Source: DAITMV01 sp046318595
Lineage (GTDB): Bacteria > Pseudomonadota > Gammaproteobacteria > Burkholderiales > Burkholderiaceae_B
Length of the DNA stretch: 64,000 bases
NCBI GenBank assembly: GCA_046318595.1
Contig: JBKCTV010000015.1
Span: 1-64,000, forward strand
Reading direction: 5' to 3'
Below the pieces are notes generated by a model that did no database searches, was not told the DNA's origin, and was given only the letters and a program-made list of their open reading frames with translations. Positions 16,358 through 25,326 of this stretch are shown one piece after another. A program made the translations under genes and the position numbers. The first letter of the stretch is position 1. The number at the start of each line of letters is the position of its first letter.

Positions 16358-17149
16358 TTGCAGCAAACGAACACAACGCACCCCGAACCGCCCGCATTCG
16401 AATGGTTGCCGCATGTCGACTCCACCAATTCGGAAGCCCTGCGGCGTGCCCGGCAGGGACGGATCGAGGACGCACTGGTGTTGGCGACCGACGACCAAAC
16501 GGCCGGACGGGGCCGCCGGGGGCGCGCATGGACGAGCCGGGTCGGCCATTCGCTCTGCCTATCTTATATTTTCCGTATGGACGGTCTGAGCGGCCGGCCG
16601 GCGCCTTCCGTGGTCTGCGGCTGGGCGTTGGCCGAGGCCTTGAATGCCCGTGCCTGGCCGGTAAGGCTCAAGTGGCCCAATGATCTGCTGGCGCAGGGTC
16701 GGAAGCTGGGCGGTCTGCTGTGCGAATCGCACGCCGTGGCGAACACCCGCTGGCTGGTCGTCGGGCTTGGTCTGAACCTGCGCCAGTGGCGAAGCGTCGA
16801 CCTGGATGCCGCCCTGGGCGGCATCGGAGCGGTGGCCTTGGAGCAGATGGGCACGACCGACGCTCCGCATCCCATCGACCCGCTCGAATTGGCACGCTAT
16901 CTGGGCGGCAGTTTGCATACCGCGATGACGGCCTGGGGGCAGCACAGCTTGCCGACCAACTGGTGGCGTCAGGCGCGGCGTTTCGATGCCTGGCGCGGAC
17001 AGGCCGTGGCTTTACAGGATGAGGGACAGTGGCGGCAGGCCGGTCGAGCCCTTGGAGTCGATGCGGCGGGCCGGTATCGCTTGGCGACTGCGGCAGGCCT
17101 GGTGACCGTGGACGCGGGCGATTTGTCATTGCGCCAGATAGCATCATGA
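16358..17149 (+). CDS. birA: biotin-[acetyl-CoA-carboxylase] ligase
   Basis: This enzyme attaches biotin to the carboxyl carrier protein via biotinyl-AMP. The 263-residue protein is the ligase-only form: it begins directly with the catalytic domain (HVDSTNSEALRRA) and has the biotinyl-AMP loop GRGRRGRAW at 50-58, then LKWPNDLL and KLGGLLCE, with an SH3-like C-terminus (GVDAAGRYRLATAAGLVTVDAGDLSLR). No HTH repressor domain is present. The start is a TTG; no suitable ATG occurs before the conserved region. It is divergent from the VanZ-like gene and its stop overlaps coaX (ATGA). Confidence 0.92.
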   Translation: MQQTNTTHPEPPAFEWLPHVDSTNSEALRRARQGRIEDALVLATDDQTAGRGRRGRAWTSRVGHSLCLSYIFRMDGLSGRPAPSVVCGWALAEALNARAWPVRLKWPNDLLAQGRKLGGLLCESHAVANTRWLVVGLGLNLRQWRSVDLDAALGGIGAVALEQMGTTDAPHPIDPLELARYLGGSLHTAMTAWGQHSLPTNWWRQARRFDAWRGQAVALQDEGQWRQAGRALGVDAAGRYRLATAAGLVTVDAGDLSLRQIAS

Positions 17150-17934
17150 GCGTTCTGTTGATCGACGTCGGCAACAGCCGCGTCAAATGGTGCTGGGCCG
17201 ACGATCTGGCACAAGCGCTGCCGCCGCCGGCGCATATTTTATCCGCGCCATCGGGGGCGGACGACGGATCGCGCCATTGCCCCTGGGATCAGGACATGCC
17301 TGAAAGATTGTCGGTCGATGCGGTTTTTTTCGTGACGGTCGCGCAGGGCAACTGGCGCAACCGCATTTGCGCCTGGGCGGCGGCGCGGGGCATCGACGCC
17401 GGCGAATTGCGGTCGCAGCGCAGCGGGCCGCAAAACCTGCAAAACCGCTACCGCGAACCAGCCGCATTGGGCGCCGACCGTTGGGCACTGGCGATTGCAA
17501 CCCACGGGTATTTTCCAACGGAAGACTGCGTCATCGTCGGCTGCGGAACGGCGACCACCATCGATGCTTTATCGGCACGCGACGGACTGTTGGGAGGATT
17601 GATCCTTCCCGGTCCCAGGGCGATGCTGGCAGTATTGGCGGGCGCTACGGCCGGTTTACCCGATTTATCCGAACACACGCCTCCGGCCCGCACCGATTTC
17701 GACGTGCCGGATAACACGGTCGATGCGATGTATAGCGGCACGCAGCTTGCGACGGTCGGCGCCGTCCGGCAACTGGCGATGCATATGCGCTTGCGTAACG
17801 GCGGCGGCGCGGTAAACTGTCTAGTGACGGGCGGCGCGGCGCCCTGGATCTTGCCGGTCCTGCCGGACGCCGTGCACCGGCCGCACTGGGTATTGGAAGG
17901 CTTGCGCCGCTGGGCCAACGACACACGATGTTAA
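17146..17934 (+). CDS. coaX: type III pantothenate kinase
   Basis: This enzyme phosphorylates pantothenate, the first step of CoA synthesis. The 262-residue ASKHA-fold protein has the N-terminal phosphate loop DVGNSRVKW at 7-15, ALGADRWALAIA, the CGTATTIDALS segment and GGLILPG, and ends in LVTGGAAPWI. The ATG at 17146 overlaps the birA stop by four bases. The birA-coaX-SPOR order is standard in Burkholderiales. Confidence 0.93.
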   Translation: MSVLLIDVGNSRVKWCWADDLAQALPPPAHILSAPSGADDGSRHCPWDQDMPERLSVDAVFFVTVAQGNWRNRICAWAAARGIDAGELRSQRSGPQNLQNRYREPAALGADRWALAIATHGYFPTEDCVIVGCGTATTIDALSARDGLLGGLILPGPRAMLAVLAGATAGLPDLSEHTPPARTDFDVPDNTVDAMYSGTQLATVGAVRQLAMHMRLRNGGGAVNCLVTGGAAPWILPVLPDAVHRPHWVLEGLRRWANDTRC

Positions 17935-17938
17935 AACG

Positions 17939-18796
17939 ATGAGCGACTCTTCTGTGAGCATGCGATTCACCGGCCGCCAGTTTTTGGGGGCCGGGCCGCG
18001 CCAGCGCCTGGCCGGGCTGTTCGCCGCGCTGACTTTCATCAACATCGTTGTCCTGTTTTTATGGCTGGCCGATATCCGTGCGCCCTGGCAGGCGCCGCTC
18101 AAAGTGCTTGCGCTGCGTCAAGCTGAGAGCCAGGGCGCAAAGATCGAGCATCCATGGCGAGCGGTCGCCGTAGCGCCTAGCCCGCCCCCGACACCAAAAG
18201 TCGTGGCGAACGCGCCGCCTGACCGACCGCCGTCGCGCCGGCCGGCGGTTCCTCCCTCTTCCCCCGTAGCCGTCGATACGCCCAGCACCCAGGTCGCTGC
18301 GGCGAAGAACCTTACAATGCCCAATCCGCCGCCGGAACTGGAATGTCGGCTATGGACCCCGCCGACGCCGGAAGAGGCGCCGCGCGTTCAACAGGCACTG
18401 GCTGCTTGGAAAGGGAATGTACAAACGCGCCAAATCAGCGAGGTGATCGGCTATGTGGTCTATTTGCCGGCGGCTCAGGCGCGCAACCCGAGAATTTTGA
18501 GCGAGCTCAAGGAAAAAGGCATTACCGATTTGTTTTTGCTGCAAAGTCCGCCGGTGTTGAAGGGCGGCATTTCACTGGGCATGTACCGTTCGCAGGAATC
18601 GGCCCGTCAACAACAACTCAACCTGTCGAAAAAAGGAATTGCGAACATCCAGGTCGCCGGGCGGCCCGGCACACCGAAAACCGTTTTCCGTCTGACCGGC
18701 ACTGAGGCGCAGATGGCGAGTTTGCGCGAAATCAACGAGAAAACGCGACGCGGCAGCCTGCGCAGTTGCATCCCTGCCATAACGGCCGACCCTTGA
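17939..18796 (+). CDS. SPOR-domain membrane protein
   Basis: This 285-residue protein has a short cytoplasmic N-terminus, one membrane helix (about 24-43), a long Pro/Ala-rich periplasmic linker (about 75-130) and a C-terminal SPOR domain (about 165-240: YVVYLPAAQARNPRILSELKEKGITDLFLL...GGISLGMYRSQESARQQQ). SPOR domains bind denuded glycan strands at the division septum. It lies four bases after coaX and is followed by a hairpin. Confidence 0.85.
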   Translation: MSDSSVSMRFTGRQFLGAGPRQRLAGLFAALTFINIVVLFLWLADIRAPWQAPLKVLALRQAESQGAKIEHPWRAVAVAPSPPPTPKVVANAPPDRPPSRRPAVPPSSPVAVDTPSTQVAAAKNLTMPNPPPELECRLWTPPTPEEAPRVQQALAAWKGNVQTRQISEVIGYVVYLPAAQARNPRILSELKEKGITDLFLLQSPPVLKGGISLGMYRSQESARQQQLNLSKKGIANIQVAGRPGTPKTVFRLTGTEAQMASLREINEKTRRGSLRSCIPAITADP

Positions 18797-18803
18797 GCCT
18801 ATA

Positions 18804-18816
18804 AGCCCGTCGGGCT
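18804..18816 (+). terminator. hairpin after the birA-coaX-SPOR operon
   Basis: AGCCC-GTC-GGGCT forms a 5-bp GC-rich stem eight bases after the SPOR stop and between convergent genes. No T-run follows, so it is a weak candidate. Confidence 0.35.
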
Positions 18817-18819
18817 AAC

Positions 18820-19941
18820 TCATAACCGATGACTCCTGTCGGTCGCAGACAGCAGCGCGGCGAGCGGCAGATCGTCGGTCTCTACTCCTTTGCACCAAAC
18901 GAATATTTTGAAGAGTTCGCCCATTTCCGCTTCGGACAACAAGGTTTGTACCGCATGCCGCTGCCGCGCGCCGCTCACATCCGAGACCGCATCGGCCAGC
19001 TGCGGTGCGCGCAAAATTCCGGCCTCCAGCAAAACAGCGGCCTGTGTGCCATAGCCCAGCAGCTCGCCGCCGGCTTCATCGATCGCGGCGAACGCCGCTG
19101 AAAAGTTCACGTGCGCGGTCAGATCCTGGTCGCCAATGTGGTTGAGCACATCGTCGTGGCACCGATGCCGACGGTGCGCGACCAGCGTGCCGGTGTGGCG
19201 TTGCGGATGGTAAAACGTGGCGGCTTCGAAACCATAGTCGATCATCAGCGCGATGCCCCGCAGCTTGTCGGTCAGTGTCCGCAAAAAGGCAGCGGTCTGC
19301 TCGGCCCATTCGGACTGATAGCCTTCCGGCCAAGGGCCGTGATGCCCATGCAAGCGCTGCACCAGGCCGGTCAGCTCGGAGCTGGCCGGCCGTTCGACGA
19401 AGCACAGCGCTTGCCCGGCATCGTCCGGCGCGACGAACAGCTCGCGCACGCCGTCCGGGTACCAACGCCACAGCCGCACTGGCATGGCATCGAGCACTTC
19501 GTTGCCGAGGACGACACCTTCGAGCACGGTCGGCAATGTGTTTGCCCAACGGACTTTATGCGCTTGTGCCGGAGCTAAGGCGGCGATGGTCTGGCGCTGC
19601 TCGGCCTGCAGCGCGGCCGATAGTTCGACGATATGGTAAACGTCGATCCGGGCGCCCAGCGCATTTAGCCAATGGGCGGCGAGCGAGCCGCGACCGGCGC
19701 CGAATTCCCACACCTGCCCGCCGCAGCGCACCACCGCTTCCGCGCAGGCATAGGCCAGCGTTTCGCCGAACAGCGGCGTCAGCTCCGGCGCGGTCACGAA
19801 ATCGCCTGGCGCGCCCAGCATCCCGCCGCGGCTGTAATAGCCGGATTGCGGATCGTAGAGCGCCGCCTGCATGAACCGGTCGAACCGCCAGGGAGCGTCG
19901 CGGCGAATATTTTTCCACCACGCGGGCAGGGCATCATCCAT
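18820..19941 (-). CDS. SAM-dependent methyltransferase, MidA/NDUFAF7 family
   Basis: This 373-residue class I methyltransferase is related to the mitochondrial complex I assembly factor NDUFAF7. It starts MDDALPAWWKNIRRDAPWRFDRFMQAALYDPQSGYYSRG, and the SAM motif VWEFGAGRGSLA lies near residue 73. It continues with GNEVLDAMPVRLW and IDYGFE. ATG 19941 fits the family start; the frame runs upstream another 69 codons through antisense of folB and is not used. It is divergent from folB, with 70 bases between the starts. Confidence 0.9.
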   Translation of the reverse strand: MDDALPAWWKNIRRDAPWRFDRFMQAALYDPQSGYYSRGGMLGAPGDFVTAPELTPLFGETLAYACAEAVVRCGGQVWEFGAGRGSLAAHWLNALGARIDVYHIVELSAALQAEQRQTIAALAPAQAHKVRWANTLPTVLEGVVLGNEVLDAMPVRLWRWYPDGVRELFVAPDDAGQALCFVERPASSELTGLVQRLHGHHGPWPEGYQSEWAEQTAAFLRTLTDKLRGIALMIDYGFEAATFYHPQRHTGTLVAHRRHRCHDDVLNHIGDQDLTAHVNFSAAFAAIDEAGGELLGYGTQAAVLLEAGILRAPQLADAVSDVSGARQRHAVQTLLSEAEMGELFKIFVWCKGVETDDLPLAALLSATDRSHRL

Positions 19942-20011
19942 GGAAAGGTAAAATGATCGATTGTCGGGAATCCGACATGCTACCGGAAAGCGGCTTTTCC
20001 TTGACCATTTC

Positions 20012-20404
20012 ATGAGCGACTGGTTTCTCGACGACCGCCTGGCGGGGTGCCGCCGTTTGTATATTCGTGCTTTCGAAGCGACGGCCCTGGTCGGCGTGCT
20101 GCCCGAGGAGCAAGGCCGGCCGCAGCCGGTGCGTTTCGATATCGACATGTGGACGCCATTGGCGCAAACGCCGTCGGTTCGCGACCATTTGGCCGATGTG
20201 GTGGACTACGGCTTCGTGCTGCCGGATATAAGAGCGCTGCTGGCGCAGGGACAGATCGGTTTGCTGGAAACGCTGGTGGACCGTGTCCTCGACTGCTTAC
20301 TGGCACATCCGAAAATACGCGCGGCGCGGGTCCGTGCCGAAAAACCGGTGGCCTATGTCGACTGCGCCGCAGCCGGCGTGGACGTGTTTCGCTGTCGAAC
20401 GTAA
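20012..20404 (+). CDS. folB: dihydroneopterin aldolase
   Basis: This 130-residue folate-pathway enzyme cleaves dihydroneopterin to 6-hydroxymethyl-dihydropterin. It has the family landmarks LVGVLPEEQGRPQPVRFDIDM, VVDYGFVLPDIRALL, GLLETLVDRVLDCLL and VRAEKPVAYVD, with the catalytic Lys in the last segment. ATG 20012 is used. It precedes ttcA by 35 bases, an arrangement conserved in Betaproteobacteria. Confidence 0.88.
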   Translation: MSDWFLDDRLAGCRRLYIRAFEATALVGVLPEEQGRPQPVRFDIDMWTPLAQTPSVRDHLADVVDYGFVLPDIRALLAQGQIGLLETLVDRVLDCLLAHPKIRAARVRAEKPVAYVDCAAAGVDVFRCRT

Positions 20405-20439
20405 TACATCGCCAACCAGGCCGCTAACGGATCACCACC

Positions 20440-21315
20440 ATGGAACACGTCATTCATTTTCCAACCCGCGCGCAGCAAAAGCATGCGCACGAGGCCAACA
20501 AATTGCAAAAACGGCTTTGTCGTCAGGTCGGCCAGGCGATTGGCGACTTCAACATGATCGAAGACGGCGACCGGGTCATGGTTTGCTTGTCAGGCGGCAA
20601 GGACAGCTATGGCCTGCTCGACGTGCTGCTGTTGCTGCGCGCGCGCGCGCCCATCGACTTCGGTATCGTCGCGGTCAACCTGGACCAGAAACAACCCGGC
20701 TTTCCGGACGCCGTGCTGCCCGATTATTTGCGGGCGCGCGGCGTCGATTTTCATATCGAAACGCAGGATACGTATTCGATCGTCAAGCGGTTGATCCCAG
20801 AAGGCAAAACGACCTGTTCTTTGTGCTCGCGGCTGCGACGCGGCATTTTGTACCGCGTGGCAGGCGAGCTCGGCGCAACCAAGATCGCCTTGGGCCACCA
20901 CCGCGACGATATTTTGCAAACCTTGATGCTGAATCTGTTTTACGGCGGCAAGCTCAAGGCCATGCCGCCCAAGCTTGTGTCCGACGACGGCCGTCATACG
21001 GTCATCCGGCCGTTGGCGTACGTTCGCGAAACCGACCTCGCGCGCTATGCCAGCGAGCAGCGTTTCCCCATCATTCCCTGCAATTTGTGCGGTAGCCAAG
21101 ACGATCTGAAGCGCCAGGAAATGAAGTCGCTGCTGGCCGGTTGGGAAAAGCACAACCCGTCATGGATCGCGAATTTGTTCGGTGCGTTGAGCAGTGTCGT
21201 GCCGTCGCATCTGCTCGACCGGCGTTTGTTTCCATTCGAGACAATCAGGCCGGACGACGGGGGGGCCACGATGCCGTACCCGGGCGACCTTGCGTTCGAT
21301 GGCGACTGCAACTAA
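20440..21315 (+). CDS. ttcA: tRNA 2-thiocytidine(32) synthetase
   Basis: This 291-residue enzyme thiolates C32 of certain tRNAs. It has the PP-loop SGGKDS (51-56), the Fe-S cysteines C126 and C129 (CSLCSRLRRG) and the third Cys region C214/C217 (PCNLCGSQ). It also has LGHHRDDILQTLMLNLFYGGKLKAMPPKL, typical for TtcA. The length is slightly below other beta-proteobacterial forms, with nothing missing. Confidence 0.94.
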   Translation: MEHVIHFPTRAQQKHAHEANKLQKRLCRQVGQAIGDFNMIEDGDRVMVCLSGGKDSYGLLDVLLLLRARAPIDFGIVAVNLDQKQPGFPDAVLPDYLRARGVDFHIETQDTYSIVKRLIPEGKTTCSLCSRLRRGILYRVAGELGATKIALGHHRDDILQTLMLNLFYGGKLKAMPPKLVSDDGRHTVIRPLAYVRETDLARYASEQRFPIIPCNLCGSQDDLKRQEMKSLLAGWEKHNPSWIANLFGALSSVVPSHLLDRRLFPFETIRPDDGGATMPYPGDLAFDGDCN

Positions 21316-21383
21316 CGGGCTAACGATCGGATCGGTCATGGGCTGTGTGCGTTAGTGTACAGAACGAATCCAGAGACGTTATT

Positions 21384-21389
21384 TATAAT
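21384..21389 (+). promoter_or_regulatory. possible -10 box upstream of the Crp-type regulator
   Basis: A perfect TATAAT occurs 55 bases before the likely start of the regulator at 21445. No good -35 hexamer is visible at 16-18 bases, so a promoter here is only a suggestion. Confidence 0.25.
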
Positions 21390-21444
21390 GTTCGCTATTT
21401 AACCTGCCTGATGCGGTGGGCCAATAATAGCCTGGAGACTTAAA

Positions 21445-22164
21445 ATAACCGATCCCGACAACCCCCAAAAAAACCGCCTGCTCGCGGCCTTGCCGGATGT
21501 CGAATGGCAACGCTGGCTGCACCATCTGGAATGGGTCGACATGCCGCTGGGGCAGGTGGTGTACGAGTCAGGCACGTTGCAGACCCATGTCTATTTTCCA
21601 ACAACGGCCATCGTTTCTCTCTTATACGTCATGGAAAATGGCGCTTCGGCGGAAATCGCAGTGGTCGGTAAGGAAGGGCTGGTGGGAATTTCCCTTTTCA
21701 TGGGTGGCGAATCGACGCCCAGCCGGGCGGTGGTGCAAAGCGCGGGACAGGGTTTTCGGTTGCGAGCCGCAGTCATGAAAGAGGAGTTCAATCGTGGCGG
21801 GCCGGTTTTGCATTTGCTGCTGCGTTATACCCAGGCGCTGATTACGCAAATGGCGCAAACGGCGGTCTGCAACCGGCACCATTCGCTGGATCAACAGTTA
21901 TGCCGCTGGTTGCTGCTGAGCCTTGATCGTCTCGAAGGCAATGAACTGGTGATGACGCAGGAGCTGATCGCCAACATGCTCGGCGTGCGACGCGAAGGAG
22001 TGACCTCAGGGGCGCTCAAATTGCAGGAGGCCGGATTGATCAGCTATGTGCGGGGGCGTATCACGGTGCTTGACCGCGCCGGCATCGAAAAACGCACCTG
22101 CGAGTGCTATGCGGTCGTCAAAAAAGAATACGACCGGTTGCTGCCCGCCTTCGACAAAAAATGA
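21445..22164 (+). CDS. Crp/Fnr-family transcription regulator
   Basis: This cAMP-receptor-type regulator has about 239 residues. The N-terminal cyclic-nucleotide-binding-like barrel (PLGQVVYESGTLQTHVYFPTTAIVSLLYVMENGASAEIAVVGKEGLVGISLFMGG) is followed by a dimer helix and a winged HTH (TQELIANMLGVRREGVTSGALKLQEAGLI). No Fnr-type cysteine cluster is present. The first standard start in frame is TTG 21490, but that cuts off family-like sequence. GGAG at 21434-21437 points seven bases ahead to an ATA at 21445, giving ITDPDNPQKNRLLAALP. I give the longer form; the start is uncertain. It converges on the histidine kinase with a three-base gap. Confidence 0.8.
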   Translation: MTDPDNPQKNRLLAALPDVEWQRWLHHLEWVDMPLGQVVYESGTLQTHVYFPTTAIVSLLYVMENGASAEIAVVGKEGLVGISLFMGGESTPSRAVVQSAGQGFRLRAAVMKEEFNRGGPVLHLLLRYTQALITQMAQTAVCNRHHSLDQQLCRWLLLSLDRLEGNELVMTQELIANMLGVRREGVTSGALKLQEAGLISYVRGRITVLDRAGIEKRTCECYAVVKKEYDRLLPAFDKK

Positions 22165-22167
22165 GCC

Positions 22168-23307
22168 TCAGGTACCGATCGGCATTTCGTAACGGGGAAG
22201 GTCGATCGAGAAAACACATCCCACCCCTGGCCGGTTTCTGACTAGCAGCGTCCCTTGATTGGCCGCAACACCTTGCTGGGCGATGGTCAGGCCAAGCCCC
22301 AGTCCGCTGCGGTCATGTCCGCTTTGCAGGAAAGGCGTGAACAGTCTTTCCATCGTTCCGGCCGGCAGACCGCCGCAGTGGTCGGCCACATCGATGATGA
22401 TGCGATCGGCCGCAGCAAAGACATCGAGTGTTACGGTACTGCCCCGGTGCGTGAACTTGATGGCGTTTTGTACCAGGTTTTCGATGGCTGAGCGCAGCAT
22501 ATCGCGATCGCCATCAACGGCGAGAGAAGAGTCTGCCACGGTGGTAGTCAAAGTACAGCCATTGGCATGCGCACCGAGATCAGCGGCGGCCGTGATCTCG
22601 GCGATCAAATGCGCCAGCGCGAATACACGCGGCGCATGCGTGGGCTGGCCGATGCTTTTGATCTCGCTGAGCGAGATGTCTATCAATTTCCCCAGGTTGA
22701 CGATATTTCTTTCCAAAATCGCGCCAGTGCTGCCGGACAGGTTCAGGTTGCCTGCCTTGGCGGCCGAAAAAGCGAGCCATACCGTGCCGAGCAGGTTGCG
22801 CAGTTCGTGCGCGAAGTAGCCTATGCGTTCGTTGGAGTGGCTCACCTGTGCATCACTCAGAATCAGCTCGCGTTGATAGCTGAATTCGGTGACGGCGTCG
22901 GCGATCGCATTGTCCAGGCAGCGGTTGAGGGTTCTGAATTCGTCTACGCAAAAAAGCGATGACCGCTCGATCGCCAGATCGGTGATCGCTTGACAGAGAT
23001 CGCCATAATGGTGAACCACCTGATTGACCGAAAACCCCAGCGCAAATAAATCTTTACCGTGCTGAGCCGCCGATACGCCGATTTCGGACGCCGTCACTCT
23101 GCCGTCGGCCGGCCCGGAGATTTCGAAGCTTTTACCTGGACGATGCGAGCGCTCGGCGCGCAGAGTCCGAATGAGCTGGTCGAGCAGCATCGGAATGCCG
23201 TTTTGCAACTGTTCGGTGGTGATCGGGCGTCCCTGCCGCTGCTCGACATTGACGCGACAACGGGCTGCCAAGGTTTCACGGTTACCAGTCAGAAAATCGT
23301 GCATCAT
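22168..23307 (-). CDS. sensor histidine kinase (HATPase), cytoplasmic
   Basis: This 379-residue kinase has no membrane helix. The N-terminal 150 residues resemble RsbRD-type helical sensor domains (GVSAAQHGKDLFALGFSVNQVVHHYGDLCQAITDLA). The phospho-acceptor segment is YFAHELRNLLGTVW (His in HELRN). The ATPase domain has the N box ENLVQNAIKFT, G1 DHCGGLP and G2 GLGLGLTIAQQGV. ATG 23307 is chosen; an in-frame ATG at 23328 is possible. No response regulator is adjacent; the convergent Crp-type regulator is the nearest regulator. Confidence 0.85.
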   Translation of the reverse strand: MMHDFLTGNRETLAARCRVNVEQRQGRPITTEQLQNGIPMLLDQLIRTLRAERSHRPGKSFEISGPADGRVTASEIGVSAAQHGKDLFALGFSVNQVVHHYGDLCQAITDLAIERSSLFCVDEFRTLNRCLDNAIADAVTEFSYQRELILSDAQVSHSNERIGYFAHELRNLLGTVWLAFSAAKAGNLNLSGSTGAILERNIVNLGKLIDISLSEIKSIGQPTHAPRVFALAHLIAEITAAADLGAHANGCTLTTTVADSSLAVDGDRDMLRSAIENLVQNAIKFTHRGSTVTLDVFAAADRIIIDVADHCGGLPAGTMERLFTPFLQSGHDRSGLGLGLTIAQQGVAANQGTLLVRNRPGVGCVFSIDLPRYEMPIGT

Positions 23308-23590
23308 GACGTCATTCCGTGCTTGCATTCAGAAATCGAAGTAGCGTTATAGATAGATTAGAGTTGGCGATTGCGTTGGTGACGGACCAGTTTGGCGGCA
23401 TACAGCCTTTCGTTCTGTGCGCTGGCCGACATATGCAGGCCTGAGACTTCGTTGTGCACAAGAACCTGGCTTGCCTATGGGCGCATGGCAGCGGCGGATT
23501 TTTGCGGCGACCGGGCTTTCGATGCCTCACCTGATTGAGAATAGTTATCAATTGCAGTATGCTGCGGTTTTCTAAAACTGAAAGTTTGTG

Positions 23591-23860
23591 ATGTTAAAAA
23601 CGATATTCTCCATGCTCGTGCTGGCCGCATTTTCGACCGCCGCTGTGGCCGGCGCCGACTGCAAACCGCACCCCAAAAACGAATGGCTCAAACCAGCGGA
23701 CGCGCGCGCCCAGATCGAAGCGCAGGGTTACCGCATCAAAAAATTCAAGGTCGACGGCAATTGCTATGAAATCTATGGCACGACCAAGGAAGGTAAAAAA
23801 GCCGAGGTGTACTACGATACAAAAACACTCGACATGGTCAAAGCCGAAATCGAAAAATAG
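23591..23860 (+). CDS. secreted PepSY-like protein
   Basis: This 89-residue protein has a signal peptide (cleavage near AAVAGA, residue 20) and a single PepSY-like domain (WLKPADARAQIEAQGYRIKKFKVDGNCYEIYGTTKEGKKAEVYYDTKTLDMVKAE). Such proteins commonly pair with membrane cytochrome b561 genes, as here: the next gene starts 10 bases later. It probably acts in the periplasm; its ligand is unknown. A GTG directly before the ATG could also be used. Confidence 0.85.
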   Translation: MLKTIFSMLVLAAFSTAAVAGADCKPHPKNEWLKPADARAQIEAQGYRIKKFKVDGNCYEIYGTTKEGKKAEVYYDTKTLDMVKAEIEK

Positions 23861-23870
23861 TTCCTGACCC

Positions 23871-24404
23871 ATGAAATCGCTGGGCCTCATGGTCTGGGAC
23901 CCGATTGTGCGTCTGACGCACGCACTGGTGGCCGGATTGGTCGCATGGAACTGGTGGGACGACTCAGGCGCCGCCGTGCACCGCTTGCTGGGCTATATCG
24001 CGCTTGGGCTCGTACTCGTGCGGGTGGTTTGGGGTTTCATTGGCACGCGGGCGGCGCGTTTCCAAACCTGGTGGCCTCACACGGCCCGCCTGCGGAGGCA
24101 TTGGCGCAGCATGCGTCGCACTGCGCCGGCTAAAACCTACCCCAGTCATACCCCGTTCGGCAGTTTGAACATGTTGCTGATGTGGCTGTGCATCTTCGGG
24201 CTGGCCGCGACCGGTTTCGTCTCGCGGCTTGATGCGTATTGGGGCGAGGACGGGCCGATCGATCTACATCGCTATCTGTCGCGGACGTTGATGGGTCTGG
24301 TGATCTGTCACGTGCTGACAGCCTTGTGGAGCAGCTGGCGCGGCCCTGTCAACCTGATCGCGGCGATGGTCACAGGGCGGAAAAGGCGTCGCCGCAATCG
24401 CTAG
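23871..24404 (+). CDS. cytochrome b561-family membrane protein
   Basis: This 177-residue di-heme cytochrome b-type protein has four hydrophobic segments. Candidate heme-ligating histidines sit in RLTHALVAG, AAVHRLLGY and LVICHVLTAL, as in the hydrogenase/PepSY-linked b561 group. It would move electrons across the inner membrane, with the PepSY protein as periplasmic partner (inference from gene pairing). The C-terminus is very basic (GRKRRRRNR). Confidence 0.88.
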   Translation: MKSLGLMVWDPIVRLTHALVAGLVAWNWWDDSGAAVHRLLGYIALGLVLVRVVWGFIGTRAARFQTWWPHTARLRRHWRSMRRTAPAKTYPSHTPFGSLNMLLMWLCIFGLAATGFVSRLDAYWGEDGPIDLHRYLSRTLMGLVICHVLTALWSSWRGPVNLIAAMVTGRKRRRRNR

Positions 24405-24483
24405 GCGCTGCATTTCAAAAAATCGGGTTGAATGCGCGTGATGTGTCTTGCATACTAAGATTTTATGCAGTGAGCTCCTCCGC

Positions 24484-25326
24484 ATGTCGTCATCCAACGC
24501 CCAATTCGGCATCGTTCGCGCCGCCATCCATCGGCTGTTGAGCGCTGACGACGACCCCGCGCCCGAGATCGGCCTGGCGCGGTTGGCCGAATTCGCCGGC
24601 TGGTCGGATGTGCATTTTCAGAAAGTGTTCACCCGCTGGGCGGGCATTTCGCCCAAGCGGTTTTTGCAGTTCGCCCGCCGCAATCGCGCAGTGGCCGCCT
24701 TGCGCACGCCCGGCAATCTTCTCGACGCTGCGCTGGAAGCCCGTCTGTCGAGACCCGGCCGCTTGCATGGTCTGCTGATTCACTGCGACGCTGTCACGCC
24801 AGGACAAGCCATGCGACGCGGCGCGGGTGTGTCGATCACGGTGGGTCAAGGGTTTACGCCCTGGGGAATGGCGCAGGTGGCGTGGACCGCGCGCGGCATT
24901 TGCGGCCTGCATTTTTTGCCGGAAGACGACCAGACTCCGGCGCTCGACTTACAAACGAACTGGCCGGCCGCTGAATGGACGTTGGACGACACGCAGGCCC
25001 AGGCGACGCTGGATCGGGTTTTTGGCGATGGCGCCTATTTGCCTTTGCATCTACATGGAACGAACTTTCAACTGCAGGTGTGGCAAGCGCTTTTGCAAAC
25101 ACCTCAAGGACAAACGTGCAGCTATACGGAAATTGCACATCGGATCAATCGGCCTCGCGCGGCCCGGGCGGTCGCTGCAGCGATCGCGCGCAACGACATC
25201 GCCGTCTTGATACCCTGCCACCGCGTCATCCGCGACAGCGGCGTGCTGGCTGGCTACCGTTGGGGACTGGCGCGGAAAGTGGCGTTGTTGATCGACGACG
25301 CGGCGCAAGCGCCGCCGTCACAGTAA
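24484..25326 (+). CDS. Ada-like protein: AraC HTH fused to O6-methylguanine-DNA methyltransferase
   Basis: This 280-residue protein repairs O6-alkylguanine in one suicidal transfer. The N-terminal part is an AraC-type HTH (EIGLARLAEFAGWSDVHFQKVFTRWAGISPKRFLQFAR). The C-terminal part is the methyltransferase with active-site PCHRV (Cys245), YTEIAHRINRPRAARAVAAAIARN and the final loop GVLAGYRWGLARK. The cysteine-rich N-terminal phosphotriester domain of E. coli Ada is absent, so this is a shorter Ada form. ATG 24484 is chosen. It overlaps the convergent ilvA stop by nine bases. Confidence 0.92.
   Translation: MSSSNAQFGIVRAAIHRLLSADDDPAPEIGLARLAEFAGWSDVHFQKVFTRWAGISPKRFLQFARRNRAVAALRTPGNLLDAALEARLSRPGRLHGLLIHCDAVTPGQAMRRGAGVSITVGQGFTPWGMAQVAWTARGICGLHFLPEDDQTPALDLQTNWPAAEWTLDDTQAQATLDRVFGDGAYLPLHLHGTNFQLQVWQALLQTPQGQTCSYTEIAHRINRPRAARAVAAAIARNDIAVLIPCHRVIRDSGVLAGYRWGLARKVALLIDDAAQAPPSQ

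Noticed and set aside
23308..23590. Possible gene tail on the minus strand between the histidine kinase and the PepSY gene
   Set aside because: A short frame ending near 23360 reads like protein (LHMSASAQNERLYAAKL) but is cut by a stop after about 40 codons and matches nothing I recognise.
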